Below, in pieces: positions 10,157-21,665 of a stretch of 37,500 bases of DNA. Each line of letters starts with the position of its first letter. The stretch's first letter is position 1. The stretch comes from Glandiceps talaboti (lineage: Eukaryota > Hemichordata > Enteropneusta > Spengelidae), in NCBI RefSeq assembly GCF_964340395.1, contig NC_135565.1:21899709-21937208 (forward strand), in the 5' to 3' direction. Below the pieces are notes generated by a model. It ran no database searches. It had not been told where the DNA came from and saw only the letters and a program-made list of their open reading frames with translations. A program made the translations under genes and the position numbers.

Positions 10157-10766
10157 ATTATTTATTGTACAAAAACGATTAATTCGTATTATGACTTTTA
10201 GCAAATGGAATGTACCTTCAGAATCATTATTTCAAACAATTCGCGATGTTTGTCAATGATGTTTTACATAAAAGACTACCAAGCATCTTCCACGATTACG
10301 TCACTCCAATTAGCCATTCTTATTCAACACGGCAAAGCAGGAGAAGCGATTTGAATATTCCAAGAATAAAACATAGGTGGGGCCAATTCAGCATAAAATA
10401 TGTAGGTGCGAAACTATGGAATAAAATACCAGTGCATATTAGGACTATACAATGCAGGTCAGAGTTTAAGCGGGAATTTAGAAAATGTGTACAGTCTGGT
10501 TGTGTCGGGATCTAGAGCTCATGTTTAATTTATTTTGTAATTTCAGTGTATTTCCATGTATCATCTACCACGTTTAAATATTCTTGATTGAAACAGGACA
10601 AAATTAATGATGAGTGTCATTTGTTTTGTGAGGGAAGGACTCGATTAGTTGTGTAACAACTTCCACACCCTTTTCCCGAATAACATGTTTATTGTATATA
10701 CATAAGGATATTTTGTTCTGTTCTGTAATCAAATTTTGTACGTGGGAATAAATTATTATTATTATG
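10157..10766 (+). pseudogene. LINE RT C-terminal remnant and 3' tail (duplication copy 1)
   Basis: Two overlapping plus-strand frames give the end of a Jockey/CR1-like LINE reverse transcriptase. First comes a stretch with VQKRLIRIMTFSKWN and SLFQTI (10157-10256), then, after a frameshift, an open stretch at 10210-10515. That stretch has VLHKRLPSIFHDYV, an HSYSTRQSRRSDLNIPR block and AKLWNKIPVHIRTI. This order (QKR...R, then YxTRxxxxLxxPR, then LWNxIP) is the family hallmark. The stop is at 10513-10515. About 230 bp of 3' UTR follows, ending in AATAAATTATTATTATTATG at 10747-10766, a typical LINE tail. There is no catalytic YxDD core: it is 5'-truncated and frameshifted. Confidence 0.82.
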
Positions 10767-11130
10767 TGTGTGCGCCCAATTGTTGGAAAACACGAGCTAT
10801 CATACTTAAGTTAACAGTTTTGAGAACTGATATAATGTTTGAGCAATCAAATCAAAGGTAATAAGAAGGTGAATTTGACGCCGAAACACGTCAGAAGGGA
10901 CATCAAAAACCTGAGTGGGTCAAAAGTCACGCCTGTCGTGACCGGCGCCTGTCAGGAGACTCGGGCTTAAAATAATACATAACAAAATACGGCAGTTGGT
11001 TTAAGAACCAACCAATAAATACCCTTTGTCGTCACAAAATTCAGGAGGTCATTTGGGTATGTAGAAAACTTTACCCAAAATTGAGAATGTTATATTTTTT
11101 ATATGGAATGGTTTCTACAGTCAAGAGTTT

Positions 11131-11815
11131 TTGTTAGGTCTTATAATAGCTGCTTGCTGTCAGTCGCATAGGTTCAGAAAAGCATCATTGCAAACTTATT
11201 TGGTAGGAAAATCCATGGAAAGGACTGCGATTGACATCTTCAGGTTGGAACCGTTCCTTGAAAGTTTTGACGGCAATAAGAAAGTATTGGTTTTCGCAGA
11301 CTATTTTACAAAATGGATGAAATGAATTGAGTTTGAATAAAAGGACAAGTCCAAGTCTGGTTAAAACTTCTGCTTTGTTTAAATGAATTCCCATCAACGA
11401 TAAAAGGACGAAAATAGTTGCAAGAGCATTGATTGATTGATAACGTTTTAAGTGGTATGTCAGGTGAAATACATTCGGATCGGGGGCGAGACTTTATATC
11501 TTGTGTCTTTCGGGAAGTGTGTAAGTTGTTAGGAATTCCTTAAAAAATACACGATACCTCATCATCTCCAAAGTGACGGAATGGTTGAAAGGCATAACAT
11601 TATAAAAACTGTTAATTGTCGGTTCAGTTATTAGGTGTTCCTCGATCCCGTGGTACGCAAACACGACTGGGATCAATATCTACCTTGCGTTGCCATGGTA
11701 TACCGTTCTTGCGTTGCCATGGTATACCGTTCTTTGGTTCATTCCTCTACTGGTGAGAGTCTGAATATGTTAATGCTTGGACGAGAGGTGGATCTACTGG
11801 GTGATAGATAAAACA
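11131..11815 (+). pseudogene. Ty3/Gypsy retrotransposon integrase remnant (duplication copy 1)
   Basis: Successive frames encode, in order: a C-C-Q zinc-finger end followed by YLVGKSMERTAIDIF (first catalytic Asp context), DYFTKWMK (stop at about 11323), then after frame breaks EIHSDRGRDFISCVFREVC and LLGIP (second Asp context, about 11470-11538), SPKSDGMVERHN (catalytic Glu region, about 11570-11605), DWDQYLPCVAMVY (about 11665-11710) and SLVHSSTGESLNMLMLGRE (about 11730-11790). This is the normal order of a Ty3/Gypsy integrase core. Stops and shifts break it repeatedly, and a 25-bp tandem duplication of TTGCGTTGCCATGGTATACC with neighbouring bases sits in it at about 11684-11733. No gag, protease, RT or LTR is seen nearby, so it is an isolated fossil. 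Confidence 0.85.
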
Positions 11816-12817
11816 TTGACAGCAGAAAATGCAAGGCCACTGATTCGAAATCTAAAGGATTTGTAGCTGATGTCGACAACCACCTGTTGCCAAGGAGATA
11901 TCCAAAACGAAAACGTAAATCTCCTTTATTTTATGCTTTAAGAGGAAGTTTATACCACACGTCAGGGTCCTTCACAATAATGAACACGGGCCTCCTTTGA
12001 CGAAACCACTGAGAAAACTTCTAGACTGCCTCAACTCCCACCAATAGTAGAAAAGTCGACTTGGCAATGTATTCGTCGCTATTTAAAACAGTTAGTGAAT
12101 ACACCGGGCCATTAAATTTAATGGAATGTCTCGTGACCGGCGCCTGTCAGCAGCATAACGTGCTCGTGACAGGTTCGGGATTTTTACGGAATCAATTTGA
12201 TGTGTATTGAAAAACAAGCTCTGGTTACCTTTGAAAATGATTGCCTTCGTACCCTGGATACACAGAACTTTCAAAAAAGGTCTAATCGTGAGCAAGCGTG
12301 AAACTGACATGACGGGGCTGGGGTTACATAACGTTCGCCGATATATGTTTCAACCTAAACCAGTTGTTCTATATCGCTTTGTAACGTTCTTATTGTTATT
12401 GTAAAGAATCAGTTTACTTCATTGTACATTGTAGTATACATTCTTTTAGTGGTATGAGTACACATGTATCAACATGTGCGCTAGTACTAGTAGAAGTAGC
12501 ACTGACCCATCGGAAATACGCGTTCACTTTTCCCAATGTTTTCGTTCCTAAAGCTATTTTGCTCACGCTGACAGTAATAGTGTACCATCTTATTTCAATA
12601 TTCTGACTAGTTTCACAATAATAATTTTAGATTAATTACCTTTACCCGTTGCACACTGATGGATCGTGTTCTACGTACTACATCATACATGCGGCCATAA
12701 CTTTAACGTGACGGTGTACATGTCGGCTGTTCTACAATTGGAGGGGAGGCCCGTCTTCACTGTAGCTGTCCGGAGAAATGTCGTTCTCGTGTAAACATAC
12801 CCAACTTACCATAATGA

Positions 12818-13426
12818 ATTATTTATTGTACAAAAACGATTAATTCGTATTATGACTTTTAGCAAATGGAATGTACCTTCAGAACCATTATTTCAAACAA
12901 TTCGCGATGTTTGTCAATGATGTTTTACATAAAAGACTACCAAGCATCTTCCACGATTACGTCACTCCAATTAGCCATTCTTATTCAACACGGCAAAGCA
13001 GGAGAAGCGATTTGAATATTCCAAGAATAAAACTTAGGTGGGGCCAATTCAGCATAAAATATGTAGGTGCGAAACTATGGAATAAAATACCAGTGCATAT
13101 TAGGACTATACAATGCAGGTCAGAGTTTAAGCGGGAATTTAGAAAATGTGTACAGTCTGGTTGTGTCGGGATCTAGAGCTCATGTTTAATTTATTTTGTA
13201 ATTTCAGTGTATTTCCATGTATCATCTACCACGTTTAAATATTCTTGATTGAAACAGGACAAATTAATGATGAGTGTCATTTGTTTTGTGAGGGAAGGAC
13301 TCGATTAGTTGTGTAACAACTTCCACACCCTTTTCCCGAATAACACGTTTATTGTATATACATAAGGATATTTTGTTCTGTTCTGTAATCAAATTTTGTA
13401 CGTGGGAATAAATTATTATTATTATG
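12818..13426 (+). pseudogene. LINE RT C-terminal remnant and 3' tail (duplication copy 2)
   Basis: The same broken LINE tail as in copy 1, with the same frameshift. The open part 12871-13176 differs from copy 1 by a single visible amino-acid change (H to L at residue 55). The TTATTATTATTATG-type tail follows at about 13408-13426. Its decay predates the duplication. Confidence 0.82.
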
Positions 13427-13790
13427 TGTGTGCGCCCAATTGTTGGAAAACACGAGCTATCATACTTAAGTTAACAGTTTTGAGAACTGATATAATGTTT
13501 GAGCAATCAAATCAAAGGTAATAAGAAGGTGCATTTGACGCCGAAACACGTCAGAAGGGACATCAAAAACCTGAGTGGGTCAAAAGTCACGCCTGTCGTG
13601 ACCGGCGCCTGTCAGGAGACTCGGGCTTAAAATAATACATAACAAAATACGGCAGTTGGTTTAAGAACCAACCAATAAATACCCTTTGTCGTCACAAAAT
13701 TCAGGAGGTCATTTGGGTATGTAGAAAACTTAACCCAAAATTGAGAATGTTATATTTTTTATATGGAATGGTTTCTACAGTCAAGAGTTT

Positions 13791-14475
13791 TTGTTAGGTC
13801 TTATAATAGCTGCTTGCTGTCAGTCGCATAGGTTCAGAAAAGCATCATTGCAAACTTATTTGGTAGGAAAATCCATGGAAAGGACTGTGATTGACATCTT
13901 CAGGTTGGAACCGTTCCTTGAAAGTTTTGACAGCAATAAGAAAGTATTGGTTTTCGCAGACTATTTTACAAAATGGATGAAATGAATTGAGTTTGAATAA
14001 AAGGACAAGTCCAAGTCTGGTTAAAACTTCTGCTTTATTTAAATGAATTCCCATCATTGAACGATAAAAGGACGAAAATAGTTACAAGAGCATTGATTGA
14101 TTGATAACGTTTTAAGTGGTATTTCAGGTGAAATACATTCGGATCGGGGGCGAGACTTTATATCTTGTGTCTTTCGGGAAGTGTGTAAGTTGTTAGGAAT
14201 TCCTTAAAAAATACACGATACCTCGTCATCTCCAAAGTGACGGAATGGTTGAAAGGCATAACATTATAAAAACTGTTAATTGTCGGTTCAGTTATTAGGT
14301 GTTCCTCGATCCCGTGGTACGCAAACACGACTGGGATCAATATCTACCTTGCGTTGCCATGGTATACAGTTCTTGCGTTGCCATGGTATACCGTTCTTTG
14401 GTTCATTCCTCTACTGGTGAGAGTCTGAATATGTTAATACTTGGACGAGAGGTGGATCTACTGGGTGATAGATAA
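13791..14475 (+). pseudogene. Ty3/Gypsy integrase remnant (duplication copy 2)
   Basis: Same order of integrase motifs and the same stops as the remnant in copy 1, with a few substitutions (for example A to V in the MERTxID stretch). The internal 25-bp tandem duplication is also present, at about 14345-14395, with one base changed in its first unit. Non-functional. Confidence 0.85.
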
Positions 14476-14601
14476 AACATCGACAGCAGAAAATGCAAGG
14501 CCACTGATTCGAAATCTAAAGGATTTGTAGCTGATGTCGACAACCACCTGTTGCCTAGGAGATATCCAAAACGAAAACGTAAATCTCCATTATTTTATGC
14601 T

Positions 14602-15770
14602 TTCGGAAAAGTTGGATGAATAATAAACTGCAATGATGTGTATGTATTTACTGTGTGGTTGTCTATTGGATTAGAAATGTCTATCGGATTATTTGCCTGG
14701 ATTAAACAGAAGACTATGACCTTGGGAACATAGACGACGATTCTCTATATTGGTCTGAGGATTATGGAATAACGTTTATATATTATTGTACGTACGTGTG
14801 TGTGTTCTTAATCCCTACATATGTACTATTCAAGTCACAGAATACAGAACCCTTATAGCGACATACTTCAATTTTGTTTGAGTTTTTAATGTTTTCAAAG
14901 AATGATTTACTGCCACGATTGTAAGTTATTTAGAACTGTTGTGAAATGTTTGTGTGTTTATAACAAAAGTTATATCTATTACACCTTTTTGGACCAATAA
15001 CACTTTGACATTTTCATGCAATATTTTACCGGAGTGATTTTAAGAGGAAGTCTATTTTCAGTCACTCATGCAACAGTTAGAAGAATGTGTACTTTGGGAG
15101 TACACATCACATCGTTTGTAATCTTAGAGGTATATAATCGATGCCTTTAATGTTAGTCCAGTAATTGCAATTCAAAACATTTTAAGATTTAAGTGTTGAG
15201 TTGGGCGGTAGAGCAGTTCAAATATCATAGCTATATGTAGAACATACGGTAATCTCTACAGCAAATATAAAATTCCGATCATTGTTGCCACAGTTACAAA
15301 GAGTACGGTTGCCAAGTCGACGGAGGGTGTTGTTTTAGTTTAACTTATTACGCCTAAAAATGATTGTTTGGTTCCGGTCACCCGACCCCACCTAGTTTTT
15401 CACTGCCCACCCTAAACTCTTTTTTATGTATTTAAGATTTTTTTTTTTTACAAAATCGCAAAAAATTGTGTAAAGACTCACGCGAAATAGTGGATGTGCA
15501 AACTGACATCAACTGAAAAAGACGAAATAAAACTGTTCTTCCAATCTGTAATGGCTGTACATCTGATGGGAAGAAATGAACAACACAGAGACCATATGGA
15601 AAACAATGGAAAACCTGAACTAGACACTCACACAGAAGAAAACAACTGTACTAAAATCAAAATCAAAATCTACCTACCCCACATATTCTAAAATTGAGCG
15701 TAATCGGAACCACACATTGTTTTTATTAATCCTTAGTATCGCTCTTTGATGATTTAAAAGGTGAAAGTTT
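14602..15770. other. non-coding stretch, no gene seen
   Basis: Mostly AT-rich sequence. A GC-rich block at about 15374-15415 (GGTTCCGGTCACCCGACCCC and following) contrasts with its surroundings and may belong to an unidentified repeat. The open frame at 15494-15691 has no domain and weak coding character. Confidence 0.5.
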
Positions 15771-16250
15771 GGCGATACATTTGTGTGTACGTGTACCGAT
15801 ACATTTGTGTGTATGTGTACCGATACATTTGTGTGTTGTACGTGTACCGATACATTTGTGTGTACGTGTACCGATACATTTGTGTGTATGTGCACCGATA
15901 CATTTGTGTGTTGTATGTGTACCGATACATTTGTGTGTTGTATGTGTACCGATACATTTGTGTGTATGTGTACCGATACATTTGTGTGTTGTATGTGTAC
16001 CGATACATTTGTGTGTATGTGCACCGATACATTTGTGTGTTGTATGTGTACCGATACATTTGTGTGTATGTGTACCGATACATTTGTGTGTATGTGTACC
16101 GATACATTTGTGTGTATGTATACCGATACATTTGTGTGTATGTGTATCGATACATTTGTGTGTATGTATACCGATACATTTGTGTGTATGTGTACCGATA
16201 TATTTGTGTGTATGTGTACCAATACATTTGTGTGTATGTGTACCGATAAC
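15771..16250 (+). repeat. minisatellite, 24-bp unit, about 20 copies
   Basis: The unit is close to CCGATACATTTGTGTGTATG plus TGTA. About 20 CGATACA-type cores are countable. Some spacers are 27 bp because they carry an extra TTG (GTGTTGTATG in place of GTGTATG); both lengths are multiples of three, which is why long open frames appear in several frames. The 3' units (from about 16065) are all 24 bp with variants TATACC and TATCGA; the 5' half mixes 24 and 27 bp. No gene function is implied. Confidence 0.95.
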
Positions 16251-16866
16251 TCTTCAGCAAAGATATGTCTGTGTTATGATTGGTCGTGATAAATATATGG
16301 TGTTCTTGTCACCTAGTCACAACCAAAACTTAATTCTAGATATGATGAGCTGTAAATAATGCGACTATACGATTCTGTTATAAATCACTATTATCTATCC
16401 GTCCACCTTATTAAGTGCAGTCAAAGAAGCTGTTCTTGCAAAGGGCTATTCTTATACAATTTTTCAATCGGTCGCGGGATGGGGCAAAGAAGGAAGAATT
16501 GCGGCGGAGAAGTGCTGATTTTAAAAAAGTGTGAGGGGCAAACTTTATGGATTGTGGGGAGGGGCGGGGAGTGCTGTTATACCATTATAGGCCCTGAATC
16601 TCGGCATTGCAAGTCTCCCTGTCGGCCAAGAGAAACTAGGGACACACCAGAGTTATTGAGGATATTGGGTGGGAAATGGGCTGGCGGGATGGATAGGATA
16701 TACCCTTCACCACCACAGGGGTGGGACGGGACGATTATATTAAAAACATCATTTTGGGTCTGAAACAACATATAATTAATGAAAACCACAAATTTGTCCG
16801 TTGACAGCACATGACTCACAAACCGCGGGAAGACCTCACTGTCTGATTCGGTATGACACAGTGTAC
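16251..16866. other. non-coding stretch, no gene supported
   Basis: A 134-codon open frame (16359-16763) crosses a G-rich block (about 16475-16735). It shows no recognisable domain, no splice context and is overlapped by an equally long minus-strand frame, so I do not call a gene. Confidence 0.5.
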
Positions 16867-16953
16867 TGACAAACAAACAAACAAACACACACACATGCAC
16901 GCACACACACATACACACACATACACACACACATACACACACACACACATATA
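16867..16953 (+). repeat. (CA)n microsatellite
   Basis: AAAC units followed by interrupted CA units. Simple repeat only. Confidence 0.95.
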
Positions 16954-17276
16954 CCATAACATATATATTGATCAACCTGAACTAACGTTTGATTTCAGGT
17001 TCGACGATTATATGATTGTCAGACGTAAAATTTAAATTTACAAGTCACGCCTGGTTTACATGTTATAATAGAATTTGCATACTGCTCTGCCTTTACAGTA
17101 TTCAATTCATTCGAGTGAAGACAAGATAATATATACTCAATCGTCAGTGATCATCAGACGATGAGGAAACGTGAAACTCCATCTATCGACTTATTTGTGA
17201 CATCCTTAGATTAAAAGTCTGTAATGCTCTGAGCTACTAACATCGAACACTGTTCTCTCAAATGAAACACTTATAT

Positions 17277-17277
<1 letters not shown>
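16954..17277. other. non-coding stretch, nothing seen
   Basis: Unique-looking sequence between two microsatellites with no supported feature. Confidence 0.5.
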
Positions 17278-17372
<95 letters not shown>

Positions 17373-17446
17373 TGTGTGTGTGCATGTGTATGTGTGTGTG
17401 TGTGTGCGTGTGTGTGTATGTATGTATGTATGTATGTATGTATGTA

Positions 17447-17481
<35 letters not shown>

Positions 17482-17551
17482 ATGTATGTATGTATGTATG
17501 TATGTATGTATGTATGTATGTATGTATGTATGTATGTGTGTGTGTGTGTTG
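17278..17551 (+). repeat. compound microsatellite (AT)n-(TG)n-(GTAT)n
   Basis: A run of roughly 45 AT dinucleotides (to about 17369) passes into interrupted TG and then GTAT units, ending in TG. The long AT run is self-complementary and a likely cruciform or replication-slippage site. Confidence 0.97.
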
Positions 17552-18221
17552 TGTTGTTTCCAAATATTAAGATATAGCATGAAAATATTGTCACTAACCT
17601 ACCTTTGTTGACAGAATCCTGTGATGTAGTACCAACCACACTATTTTTCCTCTAGAAACGATGAACTTGGATAATTCCTTATTAATATTTAAAATAATAG
17701 GATATTAAATGTATCCCGTCTATTCCACACAGTGGATATTCCTGACTGACTGTCTTATAAACGGAAATGTCAAGTCTTATTAGACCAGCTAAACCTCTAC
17801 ACGGTTGTGTACACAATGGTGGTAAATAAACGATGGTTATCACATTCAACCAGTCGTTAACATTAATCAATAAGGGGTGGTGCGTCTGTCGAAAAGGAGG
17901 GGGGAGGCGCACTTGTGTCTTTTACCAACATTCTCAGCCGCGTCGTCTGATCTGATTGTGTTCAATGGTGGCAGAAGTTATTTCTTCCTCGATATGGTGA
18001 CATAAAGTTGCCAGATATGATATGCCGAGTATCTGTAGTGATATGTACTCATATCTCCATATCCACTCTACCTATTAAATATTTGGTTTACTCCAAATCA
18101 AATGGAAAACCACAACATGTTGATTTTTCTCGACCAATTATGTTCTCGTTAGTGAACCAAGTCAATTCCGAACCGAAACTCCTGCACAAAGAAAATAATC
18201 ATATTGAACAGACACGCACAC
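17552..18221. other. non-coding stretch, nothing seen
   Basis: Short domain-free frames only. A G-rich run (AAAGGAGGGGGGAGG, about 17895-17909) is the only notable composition feature. Confidence 0.5.
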
Positions 18222-18237
18222 TGTCTGCCTGCCTGCC

Positions 18238-18326
<89 letters not shown>

Positions 18327-18327
18327 C
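18222..18327 (+). repeat. (CTGT)n microsatellite
   Basis: A few GCCT units lead into an uninterrupted run of about 24 CTGT units. Confidence 0.97.
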
Positions 18328-19040
18328 ATTTAAGAAACTGTTGTTTTAAGGATTTATTGAGAGAGAAGGAAGATTAAAGATGATCTCTGATCCTTACATA
18401 TAATTGTCGTTTTCGCTATTTTACATCTGGTAAATTCAACCAGACAGTCATATTTATTTGTAGGTGTAACCAATTCAGGCTGAATGACAGTAAAATATAA
18501 TACAATAATCATTATACTTGTGTTACATACATTTTTTTATATGAAAATATAGTAAAAGATATTAACTGATTTTAGGTTGATAAATTTGGAAACAGGCGAA
18601 ATTCTAATACAGAAGTACAAATGTATCGATATAATGGATCCTATTGTTTTTGGCCAAGCACTTTAGCAAAACCAAAACACAATTATAACTACAAAAGGGA
18701 ACATTCCAATCAAGTACAAAGACACGTGAATAACAAAAGAATACAATTAAAAGAAACAATGGAAAATGCTATTAGTAGCGAGAACAATAAGTATCTAAAA
18801 CCTAATCTCCGGTAATGTTATTATAGCTTTTGTTAGTTATAGTATCAAGTTCAAGTTAGAGTGCTGGGCTTGAAACAAAGGGAACCATTAGATTAGCTTT
18901 CAAAGAAGAGACTGGATGTCTGGAGACATCGATGTCGGCTAAATGTCAAACAAACTTATTACAATTTCAAAGGAATAGAATTTGTATGCATTCATAGTCG
19001 GCATTGACTGTCATAAGAATATATTGTTATAGAAAGTATT
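18328..19040. other. non-coding stretch, nothing seen
   Basis: AT-rich sequence with no supported gene. The open frame at 18621-18815 is short and has no domain. Confidence 0.5.
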
Positions 19041-19502
19041 TGTTAAGATGGCAACGAACATTGATGCGTGGCAGTGATAATTTGAATATCATGTGATCAT
19101 ATGTAAATATAGTAAACTCCCAACCAATCGGATGTTTGAAACGTCTCGACGCCGGATGCAGATTTAGAATAAGAATTGTGTTGTGATATTAATATGCGTT
19201 GCATATCGAGAAACGCCCCTTTTCTGGGCTATAAGATAGGATAACTATTGTAACTAGAGAGATAGAGAGATATGGGTGGAGTGATGGATAGCAGCTTGGG
19301 ACTTGTTGGGTAGATTTTTTATATCTCCCGAACCTGTGTTGAAGTGGTGTTTGAGCCAGTGCTGATCAATAAATCATCTTGTAGTCATATCTTGGTCTAG
19401 TCCCTGTGCAGTGATTCTGAGAGTACCTCTTGCTAGCTAATTCCCTGCTAGAAGTTAAGTTGCTATATCGAAAGAGAATACCATGAACGAACCGATAGCA
19501 AC
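19041..19502 (+). mobile_element. possible solo LTR
   Basis: The segment can be framed as TGTTAAGATGGC (about 19043) to GATAGCAACA (about 19502), giving TGTT...AACA ends. It contains promoter-like and polyadenylation-like pieces in LTR order: a CGCCCCTTTTCTGGGCTATAAG block (TATA-like) at about 19213 and CAATAAA at about 19367. I found no second copy, primer-binding site or convincing target duplication, so this is a weak call; it could equally be unrelated unique DNA. Confidence 0.3.
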
Positions 19503-19802
19503 ACTTGTAAATGCTACAAATAACAACAGTTTTTATTTTATAATGACTTGGTTCAGGTGGTACAAGACAGACTTGTCCTGATTTGTACATCACAAATCGG
19601 TAATGTAACATTCGGATCGTTTTCTAGACCAAGTCCACGTCGAAGGTTTGATATTGATGCAGATCAATTTCTACACCAAGGCCAAGTCCTGACGATGGTT
19701 TGACCACAGGGACGTCCTGGAATAGGGATTTATACCAGCGACGAATAGGAATTGCCGAATAATGTTGCTACAAATAAGTGTATTCTCATACACTATGCTA
19801 GT

Positions 19803-19936
19803 CTAGCTGCTAGACCTCGGGTGTTCTTCCGATAGAATATGACACACGACCGAACATCGCTATCGAGGATAAAGCCCTCACTGCGAACTTCATTCGCTTA
19901 TCGTATTGGAAGAAAGCCCGAACGTCTAGCAGCAAG
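19803..19936. repeat. inverted-repeat hairpin, arms about 33-38 bp
   Basis: 19803-19836 (AGCTGCTAGAC ... GGGTGTTCTTCCGATAG) pairs imperfectly with 19898-19936 (TATCGTATTGGAAGAAAGCC ... GTCTAGCAGCA). It lies just upstream of the MITE at 19946 and may be a separate small foldback element. Confidence 0.7.
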
Positions 19937-19945
19937 ACTCGCACT

Positions 19946-20108
19946 CAATCTGAATAAAATTTGATGTTGTAAAAGCGGATAGATGTTTTTATTTACTTCT
20001 ATATGCCCATGATTTTGTATCGTCTGTTTTGTTCCGAGTGATCGCTGCATGGAAATAAATAATAAAGGCATCTAGCCTCTTTCACCACATCAGATTTTAA
20101 TCAGATTG
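19946..20108. mobile_element. 163-bp MITE with the same ends as the 8.1-kb element
   Basis: The left end CAATCTGAATAAAATTTGAT and right end ATCAGATTTTAATCAGATTG form imperfect terminal inverted repeats of about 22-24 bp. They are nearly identical to the ends of 8102-8318. The interior differs: it is not a full-length hairpin. No coding capacity. Confidence 0.8.
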
Positions 20109-21665
20109 GACTAACACTATGCCGGCTTGATACTATACACTGACAGCATAATCAGTATTTTTTGTATCATCCATTCATACAAGCAAGGTGGAGTAAAAAT
20201 AATAACATTCATATTCGTAAAGTAATGTTATATTCTATGTATCCACCCATACATGCAAGACTACGCGTCCTTATGGGGTGGACTTTCAATTGATTCAAAT
20301 AATTTTCTATACCAGGTCCATGTCAACGGTTTGACTCTGGTTGCGATCATTTGCTACACCAAGTTTCACGACGGTTGGGTTGCCGATACTAAGGTACTCA
20401 ATCAAGGCATAACAAATAACCCTGTGTCAAGTTTACCTTTCAGCCACATTTATTTTTAATGTAAAACTAAGATCTATGAAACAAATATTAACAGTGTTTT
20501 CAATTTGAAGAATAATACTCACCGAGACATCTCTGGGTTCGTCAACGAGCACGTGTGTTGATATTCATAACTACTACACTTGATATTCCATCACCCATAG
20601 CAACCAAAGTAGCAATTGTATACGTGGAATAACAGCGCCTGCTCAAACCACACCCTTCCCCTTGGTTCCATAACGCTAGTACACAGCTGAATTGATACCA
20701 TGGTTGTTACGTAAAATGTCTCGTGTTATTCATGTTATCAACATATCACGAGGACGAGCGAAAATTCAAAAAATCTAAATGTCGGTTTAGAATAGCTATT
20801 TCAAAAGTAGTAAGAAAAAATGGAAAATGTTGGCAGTAAAAATAAATCAGAGTATAATCAGAGTGGGAGTGGCCGGGGTATGGGCCACCTTGAGATTTTC
20901 TGAAATTTGAAGACTAACTGTACGCTTTCTGGTGTTTTTTTCAACATTTTGAGGTGATAACACGCCTGATCATGATAGAATTTGGATTTAGCAAACGTAA
21001 CTGACAGAAAAGTTTCACTATAAATTTTGCATGCCATTCCATTAAAAAATATTTCATAACGCATAATTACAGGATGCAAAGTACTAAGTCAGGTCAGTAT
21101 TCTTAGTAATTTGATTTGATGGTAGTATTTGTTAAGTTTTGTCATTTGTCAACATAAGTGTTAACATTTAAGACTCTTTAAAGATACTGCCGACATTGGC
21201 CTTGGCGCCTGCAGTGTCCCTGTGATTTTAATATTAAAATAAAATGTGTAGCTAGTGTCCGCACTTGCATCACAGAGAATTTTGTAGCTCATATTCTGGA
21301 AGCATATTTCGTCTGCATTGAGTTCGACAGCATTATTTTGCTCCCTTTTGGCAGCATTTTTTCTCTCGGACATCCTCCAGTCACCCCCTCCCCCATCCCA
21401 TGATATTTCTTGTCAACGGATTGGGGGGGGGGGCATTGTGTTATTTGTCAGAGGGGGGGGGTGGATTGTTTTGTAGATGAATTGCAGGGGGTCACTATTT
21501 TTAAGTACAACATGAACAAAAAGTCACTGGCCTACCCCCGGCCGTAAAAACTGATCGCTCCCTAATAAATAACATCTAGCGATAGTATATACCTTCAATT
21601 CTTCAGTTTATTATTGTGATCTGTTCAAAATGATCACGCAGCTGGCAATATTTAGCGATAAATTA
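20109..21665. other. non-coding stretch, no gene seen
   Basis: No exon is supported. A degenerate block (CTAtACCAgGTCCAtGTCaACGGTTTGA-like) at about 20310-20337 resembles others at about 19624-19650 and 19671-19702, so a weak short repeat is interspersed here. Poly-G runs occur at 21421-21433 and about 21453-21462. Confidence 0.45.

Larger units (their letters stand above)
8379..11941 (+). repeat. large tandem duplication, copy 1
   Basis: This segment recurs at 11951-14601. From 9453 onward the correspondence is nearly base for base with an offset of about 2660 bp. The upstream parts 8379-8401 and 8543-8691 recur at 11951-11972 and 11972-12120. Copy 1 has two stretches missing from copy 2: about 8402-8542 and about 8692-9450. 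Contents shared by both copies are a LINE tail and a Ty3/Gypsy integrase remnant, each with the same disabling changes, so the elements had decayed before the duplication. Confidence 0.93.
11951..14601 (+). repeat. large tandem duplication, copy 2
   Basis: Nearly identical to copy 1, from which it is separated by only about 9 bp. Differences I can see include scattered substitutions, a four-base insertion (TTGA) near 14057, and a one-base loss in the A run near 13262. The two stretches listed for copy 1 are absent. Similarity ends at TTATTTTATGCTTT; beyond it the two downstream flanks differ. The high identity argues for a recent event and raises the question of an unresolved haplotype in the assembly. 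Confidence 0.93.

Noticed and set aside
11185-11397. Minus-strand open frames opposite the integrase remnants (also 11494-11676, 13845-14057, 14158-14340)
   Set aside because: They are antisense shadows of the Ty3/Gypsy integrase, whose motifs read on the plus strand.
15771-16250. Regularly spaced repeats that might recall a CRISPR array
   Set aside because: The spacers are also repetitive and uniform, the sequence context is animal, and no cas genes exist; it is a minisatellite.
15674-16359. Five long open frames (160-196 codons) on both strands, resembling a repetitive protein
   Set aside because: The 24/27-bp minisatellite keeps most frames open; no start context, splice context or domain. 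Not a gene on this evidence.
16359-16763. 134-codon plus-strand open frame
   Set aside because: No domain, G-rich composition explains the lack of stops, and an equally long minus-strand frame overlaps it.
17206-17639. Open frames of 67-124 codons over the AT/TG/GTAT tract
   Set aside because: Simple-repeat translations in every frame.
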